From: Bacillota bacterium
GTDB taxonomy: Bacteria > Bacillota > Clostridia > Acetivibrionales > DTU013
Reading direction: 5' to 3'
Assembly: GCA_023411575.1 (NCBI GenBank)
Contig: JAEYOP010000071.1
Coordinates: 124,001 to 188,000 of the forward strand
DNA: 64,000 nt
Part shown: piece after piece, positions 1 to 8,048 of the stretch
How positions within the stretch are numbered: the first letter of the stretch is position 1
Layout of the letters: each line of letters starts with the position of its first letter
Notes under the pieces: model-generated
Database searches by the model: none
The model's input: the letters and a program-made list of their open reading frames with translations, nothing else
What the model was told of the DNA's origin: nothing
Program-made: the position numbers and the translations under genes

Positions 1-693
1 TCTGGCGCCTTCCAGATCGCCGGCGAGATAGCTTGCCGCGATATCATGGGTATCCTTCGGGATGATGTTGGCCATAACGGAAATAATGCCTTTTCCGCCC
101 AGCGACATCAGGGGAACGATCAAGCCGTCCTCGCCCGAATAAACGGTGAAATCGTCTCCGCAGAGGTTGATGGTTTCGCCGACCTGGTTCAGGTTGCATT
201 CCTTGACGGCTACGATGTTATCAATCTTCGAAAGCTTTTGCAGGGTCTCCGGGTTGAGGTTCAGGTTCGTCCGGGAAGGCACGTTATAAAGGATCACAGG
301 GATCGTGATGCTCTCCGCGATAACCTTGAAGTGCTCGTACAGGCCGCGCTGGGTGGTTTTGTTATAATAGGGGGTGACGCTGAGGATCGCGTCTGCGCCG
401 ACCTCCTGTGCTCTTTTGGTGAGATGGATCGCATGGCGGGTATCGTTGCTGCCGGTGCCGGCGATGACGGGAACCCTGCCGTTCACCTTCTTCACGGCGT
501 ATGCTATAACCGATATGTGCTCCTCATCCGGCATGGTGGAGGCTTCGCCGGTGGTTCCGCAGATCACGATCGCATCGGTTTTTTCCCGGATCTGAAAATC
601 GATCAGTTCTCCAAGTTTATCAAAGTCAATGCCATCCTGGGTGAAGGGCGTTACGATTGCTACGCCGGAGCCTGTGAAAACACACTTTTTCAT
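1..693 (-). CDS. dapA: 4-hydroxy-tetrahydrodipicolinate synthase (partial, 3' end beyond window)
   Basis: DapA condenses pyruvate with aspartate semialdehyde, the first committed step of lysine and diaminopimelate synthesis in the cytoplasm. The 231 visible residues cover most of the usual barrel of about 290. The pyruvate-binding Thr-Thr-Gly-Glu motif is at residues 47-50, the catalytic Tyr at 136 in LYNVP, and the Schiff-base Lys at 164 in VKECN. The start is the ATG at 691-693, preceded on the minus strand by AAAGGATG. The gene lies 34 bases downstream of asd on the same strand, so both are expected to be under the lysine riboswitch upstream of asd. The C-terminus is cut by the window edge. 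Confidence 0.97.
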   Translation of the reverse strand, partial: MKKCVFTGSGVAIVTPFTQDGIDFDKLGELIDFQIREKTDAIVICGTTGEASTMPDEEHISVIAYAVKKVNGRVPVIAGTGSNDTRHAIHLTKRAQEVGADAILSVTPYYNKTTQRGLYEHFKVIAESITIPVILYNVPSRTNLNLNPETLQKLSKIDNIVAVKECNLNQVGETINLCGDDFTVYSGEDGLIVPLMSLGGKGIISVMANIIPKDTHDIAASYLAGDLEGAR

Positions 694-727
694 GTCGTTT
701 CATCCTTTCGGAATAATTATTATGATC

Positions 728-1804
728 CTACAGCCAGCCTTCGGCCTTGAGCAGCTCAGCCATCAGCACACCGCCGCCGGCTGCGCCTCTGACCGTGTTA
801 TGGGAGAGACAGGTGAACTTGTAATCGAACAGGTTGTCTTCGCGCAATCTGCCCACGGAAATACCCATTCCGTTTTCAAGGTTTCTGTCCAGTTTTGTCT
901 GCGGCCTGTCGGGCTGTTCAAAATAGGTAAGGAACTGTGCCGGAGCGCTCGGAAGCTTCAGTTCCTGGGGCTTTGCCCGGAATTCCTTCCAGCAGGCCAG
1001 GATTTCATCTTTGGAGGGCTTGTTTTTAAAGGAAATATAAACCGCCGCCATATGGCCGTCGGAAACAGGAACCCTGTAACACTGGGCCGAGATTGCAGGC
1101 CCTTCGGCCAGCGCGATCCTGTCGCCTTCGATGGTACCCCAGATCTTCAAGGGTTCCTTCTCGCTCTTTTCCTCTTCGCCGCCGATGTAAGGGATGACGT
1201 TGTCCAGGATTTCAGGCCAGTCGCTGAAGATCTTTCCGGCGCCGGAGATGGCCTGGTAAGTCGATGCGAGTACCTTTTCCGGACCGAAGCCCATCAGGGC
1301 GTGGACCGGCGGGACATAGCTCTGGAGTGAGCAGTTGGACTTTACGGCGATAAAGCCCTTCTTCGTTCCGAGGCGCTTTCTTTGCTTCTCGATGATCGCA
1401 GAGTGGCCCGGGTTGACTTCCGGGATGATCATGGGCACGTCTTCCGTAAACCGGTGGGCCGAGTTGTTGGAGATGACCGGAATTTCGGCTCTGGCGTACT
1501 TTTCCTCCAGCTCGCGTATTTCATCCTTTTTCATGTCGACGGCACAGAACACCAAATCGACTTCCTCTGCAAAACGGTTTATTTCGGTGACATTTTTGAC
1601 GACAATGCCCTTAATATTTTCCGGCATCGGGAGATCGAGCTTCCAGCGGCCTTCGACCGCTTTTTCGTAGGGAAGGCCCGCCGACCTTTCGCTTGCGCCG
1701 ATTGCGACGACTTCAAACCAGGGGTGATTTTCCAGGAGGGTGACAAAACGCTGTCCGACCATTCCTGTCCCGCCAAGTACGCCTGCTCTAAATTTTTTGC
1801 TCAT
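728..1804 (-). CDS. asd: Aspartate-semialdehyde dehydrogenase (archaeal/fungal-type subfamily)
   Basis: Asd reduces aspartyl phosphate with NADPH to aspartate semialdehyde, the branch point to lysine, threonine and methionine. The 358-residue protein has the Rossmann loop GGTGMVGQ at residues 11-18, the catalytic Cys158 in the SNCSLQS motif, and a conserved His near the C-terminus in CLSHNTVRG. Its length and SNCSLQS active site fit the subfamily first described in archaea and fungi rather than the Escherichia coli type; that assignment is from family knowledge. A GGAGG site lies just upstream of the ATG at 1804. It is the first gene of an asd-dapA unit with a lysine riboswitch and intrinsic terminator in its leader. 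Confidence 0.96.
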   Translation of the reverse strand: MSKKFRAGVLGGTGMVGQRFVTLLENHPWFEVVAIGASERSAGLPYEKAVEGRWKLDLPMPENIKGIVVKNVTEINRFAEEVDLVFCAVDMKKDEIRELEEKYARAEIPVISNNSAHRFTEDVPMIIPEVNPGHSAIIEKQRKRLGTKKGFIAVKSNCSLQSYVPPVHALMGFGPEKVLASTYQAISGAGKIFSDWPEILDNVIPYIGGEEEKSEKEPLKIWGTIEGDRIALAEGPAISAQCYRVPVSDGHMAAVYISFKNKPSKDEILACWKEFRAKPQELKLPSAPAQFLTYFEQPDRPQTKLDRNLENGMGISVGRLREDNLFDYKFTCLSHNTVRGAAGGGVLMAELLKAEGWL

Positions 1805-1819
1805 CGTAAAAACCTCCTG

Positions 1820-1854
1820 AAAATAAAATTAACTGCCGGCAGGTGCCAACAGTT
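1820..1854 (-). terminator. Lysine-riboswitch intrinsic terminator upstream of asd
   Basis: On the minus strand AACTGTTGGC-ACCT-GCCGGCAGTT forms a continuous 10-bp stem (two G-T pairs) at 1831-1854, followed by TTAATTTTATTTT. It stands between the riboswitch and the asd ribosome binding site, so it can switch asd-dapA transcription off. Its 5' arm overlaps the proposed antiterminator partner at 1850-1858. Confidence 0.85.
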
Positions 1855-1896
1855 CCTATAATTCCAACGCCTCCGATAAGGAGACTCCGTTTAAGA

Positions 1897-2070
1897 ACTG
1901 ATAGCGCTCCATCAAGTAAATTGATGACAGTTGCAATGCTTTCGCCCTTGCAACCAGGAACCGGTCCTGCAGGGAACCGCCTTCCTTCGGCATTCCGCCC
2001 CTTTCGCCGCGTATCCTCGAACCCTGCGGTTCTCCTCGCTGCTACTGATGGGAAATGCACCTCTACCGTT
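1897..2070 (-). promoter_or_regulatory. Lysine riboswitch (L-box)
   Basis: Read on the minus strand, the region holds conserved L-box blocks in order: AGAGGTGC, AGTA, GGCGAAAGGGGCGG, GCCGAAGG, then ACTGTCA and TGGAGCGCTATC. The closing P1 helix is AAC-GGTAG (2063-2070) paired with CTATC-A-GTT (1897-1905). The 3' P1 strand continues into CAGTTCTTA (1892-1900), which can instead pair with TAGGAACTG (1850-1858), the 5' side of the terminator. Lysine binding should therefore stabilise P1, free the terminator and stop asd-dapA. The downstream lysine genes support the assignment. Confidence 0.93.
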
Positions 2071-2126
2071 GCCCAAGTATTTACATTTTCCAGCTGTAAA
2101 CTGCTATGTGCTTAAAGCTTTAAATA

Positions 2127-2155
2127 ATAATAACACCGGTCGAATTTAATGTCAA
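2127..2155 (-). promoter_or_regulatory. Sigma-A promoter for asd-dapA
   Basis: On the minus strand TTGACA (2150-2155) and TATTAT (2127-2132) are separated by exactly 17 bases. Transcription would start about 50 bases before the riboswitch aptamer, giving a leader of roughly 315 bases. Confidence 0.8.
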
Positions 2156-2199
2156 ATGTTTTGTTCGGATAAGAATGTTACAAGTATATTAACACTTTT

Positions 2200-2226
2200 T
2201 AAAAAATAGTTAAAATATGCCGATAT
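2200..2226 (+). promoter_or_regulatory. Sigma-D (sigma-28) type promoter upstream of the SpoIID/LytB gene
   Basis: TAAA (2200-2203) and GCCGATAT (2219-2226) are separated by 15 bases. This is the full consensus of the motility sigma factor of Gram-positive bacteria. It points towards the SpoIID/LytB-domain gene at 2350. A weaker sigma-A-like pair, TTGTTC at 2161 and TATATT at 2185, lies just upstream. Confidence 0.7.
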
Positions 2227-2349
2227 AGAAGGAAGAGAAATGTTTTCTGTCGAATAAATATTGGTAATAGCATGATATACGGCAACAAAAGTCGTATTGT
2301 GCGGAAAAATTCCGTTCAATACCAAACCAATGAGAAGGTGCGGACAATT

Positions 2350-4539
2350 ATGAAAACATTTTGCAGAAGGGCTATAGCAGCGGGGATTGCATTAGCCTTG
2401 CTTTTATCCTCCTCCACCATAGCCATGGGACAATACCAGACTCCGTCCTACATACGGGTCGGTCTTTACTATAAGGATTCGACCGTCAATACGGCCCTGG
2501 CCATATTTGACGTATCCGCTGCCGCAGGCCTGCAGGCAGGCTTCTTTGCCAATGAAACCTTCACGGAAATATACAGGGAACCTTCTTCCGCAACGCTTTA
2601 CGCAAGAAAGGATACCTATTTCTATAACGCGAGCGGTACTTTGAAGGAATACAGTCCTTCCACGACTTCTTCCGATTCCCTGGGCTCCGCCGTCCGGTAC
2701 GGTCCCTACCATATTAAAATAGGAAGCGATAGCCCGGATCAGGCGACAGCGGCCACGCAGGTCGCAGCATACCGCCAGGCGGGAGTCCAGGCGTATATTG
2801 CATATGACGACGCATGGCAGGTCTGGACGGGATGTTTCCCGGACGAAGCCGCCGCCCAGGCCAATGTGGCCGCGATCACGCCGATGCTCGGGGAAATCGG
2901 ATATACCGTCCTTCAGCCGGCCTCAAACAGGATTGTGCTGACGGACGCGCAATATCAGCCGCTCTGCATTTTCGGCAGCAAGACTGCGTATTTCCAACTG
3001 CGGCCGGCTCCGGAAAGCAATCCTCCCGCGATCAAGATCAAAACGAAGCTGTACCGGGGGGCGTTGGAGGTCCGAAGGCTGGCGGCCAGCGATATGACGG
3101 TCATTAATTATGTGTCCATGACAGAATACCTGTATGGCAACGTACCGGCGGAAATCGGCGGGAAATCGCCGGCGGAAGCCATCAAGGCGCAGGCGATTGC
3201 CGCGAAGATGTATGCCCTCAACAACATCGGCAAGCATGGCAAAACCGGCTTCGACGTTTGTCCGACCACCTGCTGCCAGGTTTACAAGGGATACAGCTAT
3301 GAGGTGGCATCGTGCAATGAGGCAATTAACCAGGTGAAGGACCTGGTGATCACTTATAACGGGAAGCTGGCCAATTCGATCTTCTATTTTTCCTCCAGCG
3401 GAGGGCGGACGGAGGATGTCCAGAATGTCTGGGGTTCGACCGTTCCGTACCTTGTCAGTGTGGAAGACCGGTATGAGACGATTTATAACTGGACGAAGAC
3501 CCTTCGCGCTTCGGATATCAAGGCCAAGATTCCTCAACTGGGCAACATCCTCGGGGTATCGATCACCCAAACGGCCCAATCCGGCAGGGTTACGCAGCTT
3601 TCCGTAAGGGGCGACAACAGGAGCGATCCGCTTACCTATTTGCGCGAGAGATGCAGGACGCTGTTCGGCCTGGACAGCCAGCTCTATACGATCACATCGG
3701 ACGCGGATGTTTATACTGCCGCTTTTTCCCACATTCCGGCTGCCGTGGCGCTTATACCGGTGAATCCGCCTGCGATTATCATAGCGGATAATTCTGCCGC
3801 CGGAAATGCTTCGACAGGAAATGCCTCTGCCGGGGGGGCGGCAAATATGGTCCAAACATCGGCAACAACAGCTCCCGGAGCTTCCGCGGAGGAGTATGAC
3901 AGGCTCCTGGCAAAACAAATTGCCATGGCCAATTCGACCGATTCCGCACAAACTACGCCGACGGATGTTATTCTCGCCGACGCAATAGCAAACGCGGCGT
4001 CTTCAACAGGCGCGTCCGGATCAACAAGTCCGGCGAATCCGACCGAAACCACCGGTTCAGCAAGCGCCGCCGGCTCAACCGGAACGACGGATATGAGCGC
4101 TGTGGCGGGGACTGCGACGGACTCTTCCTATACGAACGGGGCGAATACTGGCGTTTTAAATACACCTAATTCATCGAATACATCGTCATCCGCCATTTCA
4201 TCCCAGGCCGCCCTGTCCACATCAGCGGCTATGAGATTATCCATTCCCATGCCGGTAACCGCCGCCGCTTCCAAAACGCAGCTCGGAGGAATGAAGGTGG
4301 TGTCGGCCGGCGGAATGTCCACCTTGAAGGCGCCCAACAACAAGATGACCGTGCTTGGCGCCGGCGGAGCGGTCCGGACGGCGACCCTCGTGCCCGAAAC
4401 CTATACCTTTACGGGAAAAGGCTGGGGTCATGCCGTCGGATTAAGCCAGATGGGCGCCATCGGGATGGGAAAGGCCGGGATTCCCTTCGACCAGATTCTC
4501 CTGCACTATTTCCAGGGCACAAAAATCGAGCAGGGCTGA
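2350..4539 (+). CDS. SpoIID/LytB domain protein with SPOR-like domain and long Ser/Thr/Ala linker
   Basis: The 729-residue protein begins with a signal peptide (residues 1-27, ending near AMG). A SPOR-like segment follows at about 118-195. The SpoIID/LytB core starts at about 258 with EYLYGNVPAE, whose Glu matches the family's catalytic Glu, and includes FSSSGGRTEDVQNVWG near 345. The core is then interrupted by about 220 low-complexity residues (roughly 464-684), and the typical end GWGHAVGLSQMGA follows at about 690. Family members cleave or modulate cleavage of peptidoglycan glycan strands. The chosen ATG has GAAGGTG upstream; an ATG at 2272 lacks a good site. The sigma-D promoter suggests a LytB-like, motility-linked role rather than sporulation SpoIID. 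queA follows. Confidence 0.88.
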   Translation: MKTFCRRAIAAGIALALLLSSSTIAMGQYQTPSYIRVGLYYKDSTVNTALAIFDVSAAAGLQAGFFANETFTEIYREPSSATLYARKDTYFYNASGTLKEYSPSTTSSDSLGSAVRYGPYHIKIGSDSPDQATAATQVAAYRQAGVQAYIAYDDAWQVWTGCFPDEAAAQANVAAITPMLGEIGYTVLQPASNRIVLTDAQYQPLCIFGSKTAYFQLRPAPESNPPAIKIKTKLYRGALEVRRLAASDMTVINYVSMTEYLYGNVPAEIGGKSPAEAIKAQAIAAKMYALNNIGKHGKTGFDVCPTTCCQVYKGYSYEVASCNEAINQVKDLVITYNGKLANSIFYFSSSGGRTEDVQNVWGSTVPYLVSVEDRYETIYNWTKTLRASDIKAKIPQLGNILGVSITQTAQSGRVTQLSVRGDNRSDPLTYLRERCRTLFGLDSQLYTITSDADVYTAAFSHIPAAVALIPVNPPAIIIADNSAAGNASTGNASAGGAANMVQTSATTAPGASAEEYDRLLAKQIAMANSTDSAQTTPTDVILADAIANAASSTGASGSTSPANPTETTGSASAAGSTGTTDMSAVAGTATDSSYTNGANTGVLNTPNSSNTSSSAISSQAALSTSAAMRLSIPMPVTAAASKTQLGGMKVVSAGGMSTLKAPNNKMTVLGAGGAVRTATLVPETYTFTGKGWGHAVGLSQMGAIGMGKAGIPFDQILLHYFQGTKIEQG

Positions 4540-4645
4540 ATTCTATTGTAAATTTTTCATTCCTCATGTATGATTTCATTTATGGTGGAAAAATATATGA
4601 TGCAAAATTGTTTTGTCCAATTCGGGTGCAATAACGGGAGTAGGA

Positions 4646-5671
4646 ATGAAATCCAGCGATTTTAATTATGATTTGCCGCAAGAGCTGATTGCCCAGGAAC
4701 CTCTTGCGAACCGGAGCAGCTCGAGGCTGCTGGTGCTTGACCGGAACAGCGGTGAAACGGAACACAAAATATTCAGCGACTTGAAGGATTATCTGAAAGA
4801 GGGGGACTGTCTGGTTTTAAACAATACCAGGGTCATTCCGGCCAGATTGCTCGGGGTGAAAGAGGACTCCGGCGGCAAGATCGAATTTGTCCTGCTGAAA
4901 AATGTGGGCAATGAGCTCTGGGAGGTTCTGCTGAAGCCGGGTAAAAGGGCCAGGCCGGGCGCACGGTTTGTTTTCGGCGACGGTGCGCTGAGGGCGGAAA
5001 TCGTGGAGGTCGTGGAGGGTGGAAACCGGCTTGTGCGGTTCGAGTACGAAGGAATCTTCAACGAAGTCCTGGACAGGATCGGTCTGATGCCGCTTCCGCC
5101 GTACATCACCCATAAGCTGCAGGACAAGGAACGGTACCAGACGGTCTACTCCGAGCGGAGAGGCTCGGCGGCGGCGCCGACTGCGGGCCTGCATTTCACG
5201 CCGGAGCTGCTGGAGGAAATCCGGCGGAGGGGCATAGACATAGCCTATCTGACATTGCATGTCGGACTGGGTACCTTCAGACCGGTCAAAGTAGAAGATG
5301 TTGAAAGGCATGTAATGCATTCGGAGTATTATTCTTTGGATGAAACAGCGGCGGGGACCATAAACAGGGCCAGAGAAAACGGAGGAAGGATCGTTGCTAT
5401 CGGTACGACAAGCTGCAGGGTACTGGAGACCGTTGCGTCGGAGAGCGGGTATATAGAGCCGGGGGAAGGCTGGACGGACATCTTTATCTATCCGGGCTAC
5501 CGGTTTAAAATAATCGATGCGCTGGTCACCAATTTTCATTTGCCGGAATCCACGCTGATCATGCTGGTAAGCGCGTTTGCGGGGAGGGAGAACATCCTGC
5601 GGGCATACCGGACGGCGGTCGATTTGAAATACCGGTTCTTCAGCTTTGGGGATGCTATGCTGATCAAGTGA
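4646..5671 (+). CDS. queA: S-adenosylmethionine:tRNA ribosyltransferase-isomerase
   Basis: QueA transfers and rearranges the ribosyl group of S-adenosylmethionine onto 7-aminomethyl-7-deazaguanine in tRNA, making epoxyqueuosine at the wobble position. The protein has 341 residues, the usual length, and starts with the typical MKSSDFNYDLP. Other family blocks include NNTRVIPAR, AAPTAGLHFT, LHVGLGTFRPV, GTTSCRVLE and TNFHLPESTL. The ATG at 4646 is preceded by GGGAGTAGG and fits family N-termini better than an upstream in-frame start at 4613. tgt, the preceding enzyme of the same pathway, begins 16 bases downstream, so the two are co-transcribed. Confidence 0.97.
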   Translation: MKSSDFNYDLPQELIAQEPLANRSSSRLLVLDRNSGETEHKIFSDLKDYLKEGDCLVLNNTRVIPARLLGVKEDSGGKIEFVLLKNVGNELWEVLLKPGKRARPGARFVFGDGALRAEIVEVVEGGNRLVRFEYEGIFNEVLDRIGLMPLPPYITHKLQDKERYQTVYSERRGSAAAPTAGLHFTPELLEEIRRRGIDIAYLTLHVGLGTFRPVKVEDVERHVMHSEYYSLDETAAGTINRARENGGRIVAIGTTSCRVLETVASESGYIEPGEGWTDIFIYPGYRFKIIDALVTNFHLPESTLIMLVSAFAGRENILRAYRTAVDLKYRFFSFGDAMLIK

Positions 5672-5687
5672 CAGGAAAGGAAAACAT

Positions 5688-6809
5688 ATGGCAGCAATAA
5701 GATATGAATTTATAAAAAAGTGCAAGCAAACCGGCGCAAGGTTGGGCAAGGTACATACGCCCCACGGCGCGTTCGACACGCCGGCCTTTATGCCCGTGGG
5801 CACGCAGGCAACCGTCAAGGGCATGTCGCCGGCGGAATTGAAGGAAATCGACGCACAGATCATCCTGAGCAATACCTATCATTTATATATGAGGCCCGGA
5901 AACGAGCTGATCCGGGAGGCAGGGGGGCTTCACCGCTTCATGAGCTGGGACAGGCCGATCCTGACCGATAGCGGCGGCTTTCAGGTGTTCAGTCTGAGCG
6001 ACCTGCGGGACATCAAGGAAGAGGGGGTCACCTTCAAATCCCATATTGACGGTTCCAGGCATGTTTTTACGCCGGAACTGGCGATGAAAATCCAGAACGA
6101 CCTGGGGTCCGATATTATCATGTCGTTTGATGAATGCATTCCTTATCCGGCGGACCACGCCTACGCAAAAAAATCCCTGGAACGGACCACACGCTGGGCG
6201 GCCCGGTGCAAGGAAGCCCATAAGAACACGGAGCAGCAGGCCTTGTTCGGGATAGTGCAGGGCGGCGTATATGCCGATCTGCGCGCCCAGAGTGCAAAGG
6301 AACTGGTGGCGCTGGATTTCCCGGGCTATTCCATCGGGGGCCTCAGCGTGGGCGAGCCGGCCGAGGACATGTACAGCATGCTGGAATGTACGGTGCCGCT
6401 GCTGCCGGAGGACAAGCCGAGGTACCTGATGGGCGTCGGAAGCCCGGATTATCTGATAGAAGGCGCAATACGCGGCATAGATATGTTCGACTGCGTCCTG
6501 CCCACCCGGATCGGTCGGAATGGAACGGTCATGACGAGCAGGGGAAAGATGATTGCCCGGGACGCGAAATACGCGCGGGATTTCAGCCCGCTGGATCCCG
6601 AATGCGACTGCTATGTATGCAGAAACTTCACCAGGGCCTACATCCGGCATCTGCTGAAGGCCCAGGAAGTACTCGGCATCCGGTTGACCACCTGGCACAA
6701 CTTAAAATTTCTGTTGGACTTGATGAAAAAGGTCAGACAGGCTATAATGGAAGATAGACTTGGCGATTTCAGGAACGAATTCTTCAGCGCCTATGGCTAC
6801 AAGCTTTAA
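5688..6809 (+). CDS. tgt: Queuine/preQ1 tRNA-guanine transglycosylase
   Basis: Tgt exchanges guanine-34 of tRNAs with GUN anticodons for preQ1. The 373-residue protein carries the catalytic motif DSGGFQVFSL, GIVQGG, and the zinc site near the C-terminus, Cys-x-Cys-x2-Cys followed by a His in TTWHN. An AGGAAAGG site lies 8 bases before the ATG. The order queA-tgt-yajC matches the widely conserved Firmicutes arrangement. Confidence 0.98.
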   Translation: MAAIRYEFIKKCKQTGARLGKVHTPHGAFDTPAFMPVGTQATVKGMSPAELKEIDAQIILSNTYHLYMRPGNELIREAGGLHRFMSWDRPILTDSGGFQVFSLSDLRDIKEEGVTFKSHIDGSRHVFTPELAMKIQNDLGSDIIMSFDECIPYPADHAYAKKSLERTTRWAARCKEAHKNTEQQALFGIVQGGVYADLRAQSAKELVALDFPGYSIGGLSVGEPAEDMYSMLECTVPLLPEDKPRYLMGVGSPDYLIEGAIRGIDMFDCVLPTRIGRNGTVMTSRGKMIARDAKYARDFSPLDPECDCYVCRNFTRAYIRHLLKAQEVLGIRLTTWHNLKFLLDLMKKVRQAIMEDRLGDFRNEFFSAYGYKL

Positions 6810-6866
6810 AAGGATTATTAAGGTTCGAAGCAACCTTTAATAAAATATATAAAATGGAGGATTGTT

Positions 6867-7160
6867 ATGCCGACATCATCAGCAGGCGGCGGCCTTTGGC
6901 TTACAATAGGCTACCTTGTATTTTTTATAGGAATCATGTATTTGCTGATATTCCTGCCCCAGAAGAGAAGGGACAAAAAAGCAAAATCCATGCTGGATGC
7001 AATGCAGGTTGGGAACAATGTCGTCACGATCGGCGGGATTTCCGGAAAGGTCATCAACATAAAGGATGACGAAGTTACGATCGAAACCGGCGTGGAAAGA
7101 GCGAAGATCAACGTCAAGAAGTGGGCGGTAAAGGAAGTCGTCAAACCGGTTGAATCCTGA
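6867..7160 (+). CDS. yajC: Preprotein translocase accessory subunit YajC
   Basis: This 97-residue protein has one N-terminal membrane segment (about residues 10-30), a basic stretch QKRRDKKAK and the small domain MQVGNNVVTIGGISGKV that identifies YajC. YajC associates with SecDF at the SecYEG channel in the inner membrane. It is separated from tgt by 57 bases. secD-secF lie 3.2 kb downstream with yrzE and the SCIFF genes between, as in several Clostridia. A hairpin-rich repeat element immediately follows and probably terminates the transcript. Confidence 0.93.
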   Translation: MPTSSAGGGLWLTIGYLVFFIGIMYLLIFLPQKRRDKKAKSMLDAMQVGNNVVTIGGISGKVINIKDDEVTIETGVERAKINVKKWAVKEVVKPVES

Positions 7161-7162
7161 CC

Positions 7163-7267
7163 AAAATCTCAGGGGCGTCGAGCCCCGTCGATTTTGCGGC
7201 AAGATGTCACTATGCCGTATTAATCAAAACAGGGGTGTCGAGGCAGACTCGGCGCCCCTGAGTTTTG
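7163..7267. repeat. Palindromic repeat element, copy 1 (also serves as yajC terminator)
   Basis: The element is bounded by CTCAGGGGCGTCGAG (7168-7182) and its near-perfect inverted copy CTCGGCGCCCCTGAG (7248-7262). The reverse complement of 7164-7216 matches 24448-24502 at about 50 of 54 positions. The right part holds a 12-bp stem, AGGGGTGTCGAG with CTCGGCGCCCCT, followed by GAGTTTTG, which can work as an intrinsic terminator after yajC. No coding potential or transposase is present. Confidence 0.75.
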
Positions 7268-7339
7268 TCCGGAGGTTCTAATCCTGCCTGTACTGTAATA
7301 TGTATAATGTATAAAGGTAGCAGTACGGGAGGTTGCAGT

Positions 7340-7777
7340 ATGCCTAAAACATCAAATCAAGCGTCAAAGACGGCCGTAAACGAGAAAATGAGCCTTACTG
7401 CCGTCCTGAAAGGGATTTTGGCGGCATATGTGATCACGATTCCGGCATTCATGCTTTTTGCATTGATCCTGGCCAATGTGGATTTTCCTCAAAAGCTGAT
7501 CACGCCGTCGGTCGTGGTCACCACCGTCATCAGTGTTCTGGCCGCGGGGTCCGTTTCCACCAAAGGCTTGAAAAGCCGCGGATGGATCAACGGCAGCATA
7601 GTCGGTTTTATTTATATGCTGGTCCTGTACCTTTTCAGCAGCTTGATCTATAGAAATTTTGCAATTGACCGGTACGTGATCACAATGGCGGTCATCGGCA
7701 TTCTGACCGGCGCCATCGGCGGCATAATCGGGATCAACCTGAAACAGGGCTCGAAATACAAGCACATCGGAGCATGA
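7340..7777 (+). CDS. YrzE/TIGR04086 family membrane protein
   Basis: The 145-residue protein has a short polar N-terminus and four predicted membrane segments (about residues 24-45, 55-75, 88-108, 115-135), with glycine-rich turns such as GILTGAIGGIIG. Size, topology and position after yajC match the TIGR04086 (Bacillus YrzE) family. The family has no established function; its recurring place beside yajC suggests an envelope role, but this is inference. The ATG at 7340 has GGGAGG 7 bases upstream. Confidence 0.8.
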   Translation: MPKTSNQASKTAVNEKMSLTAVLKGILAAYVITIPAFMLFALILANVDFPQKLITPSVVVTTVISVLAAGSVSTKGLKSRGWINGSIVGFIYMLVLYLFSSLIYRNFAIDRYVITMAVIGILTGAIGGIIGINLKQGSKYKHIGA

Positions 7778-7816
7778 TTCTGCATAAAATACCTTTTCAT
7801 CAATTTGGCATTATGT

Positions 7817-7822
7817 TATAAT
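7817..7822 (+). promoter_or_regulatory. Probable -10 element of the scfA promoter
   Basis: TATAAT occurs 63 bases before the scfA start in an AT-rich gap. A weak TTTTCA lies 17 bases upstream of it. A separate promoter for the peptide gene is therefore plausible. Confidence 0.5.
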
Positions 7823-7885
7823 ATCAACGCAAACATGGATTTGATTTCAGGTCCGTTTTGTTAGAAGCACTTGGGAGGGATACAT

Positions 7886-8026
7886 ATGAAGCATATAAAG
7901 ACGATCAACAGCGCGTCGCTCCGGAAGGATCTGAAAAATTCCGGCTGCGGAGAATGCCAGACCTCTTGCCAGTCGGCATGCAAAACCAGCTGCACGGTGG
8001 CAAACCAGAAATGCGAGAAGAGATAA
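7886..8026 (+). CDS. scfA: SCIFF six-cysteine ribosomally made peptide precursor
   Basis: This 46-residue peptide is the precursor recognised as 'six cysteines in forty-five residues'. It has a leader starting MKHIKTINSAS and Cys at 21, 24, 28, 32, 36 and 43 in the near-invariant block CGECQTSCQSACKTSC. In the Clostridium thermocellum homologue (CteA) the partner radical SAM enzyme forms a thioether between Cys32 and Thr37; both residues are present here. TGGGAGGGA precedes the ATG. The maturase scfB follows 135 bases downstream, after a GC-rich hairpin. The biological role of the mature peptide is not established. Confidence 0.97.
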   Translation: MKHIKTINSASLRKDLKNSGCGECQTSCQSACKTSCTVANQKCEKR

Positions 8027-8048
8027 ACCAATAATGAAGTAAAGCCAT

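Noticed and set aside
2350..4539. Naming the cell-wall protein spoIID
   Set aside because: It is twice the length of SpoIID, has extra SPOR-like and linker regions, and a sigma-D rather than sigma-E promoter.
7340..7777. Start of the yrzE gene at the upstream in-frame codon 7265
   Set aside because: It would begin inside the repeat/terminator element, and the ATG at 7340 has a good GGGAGG site.
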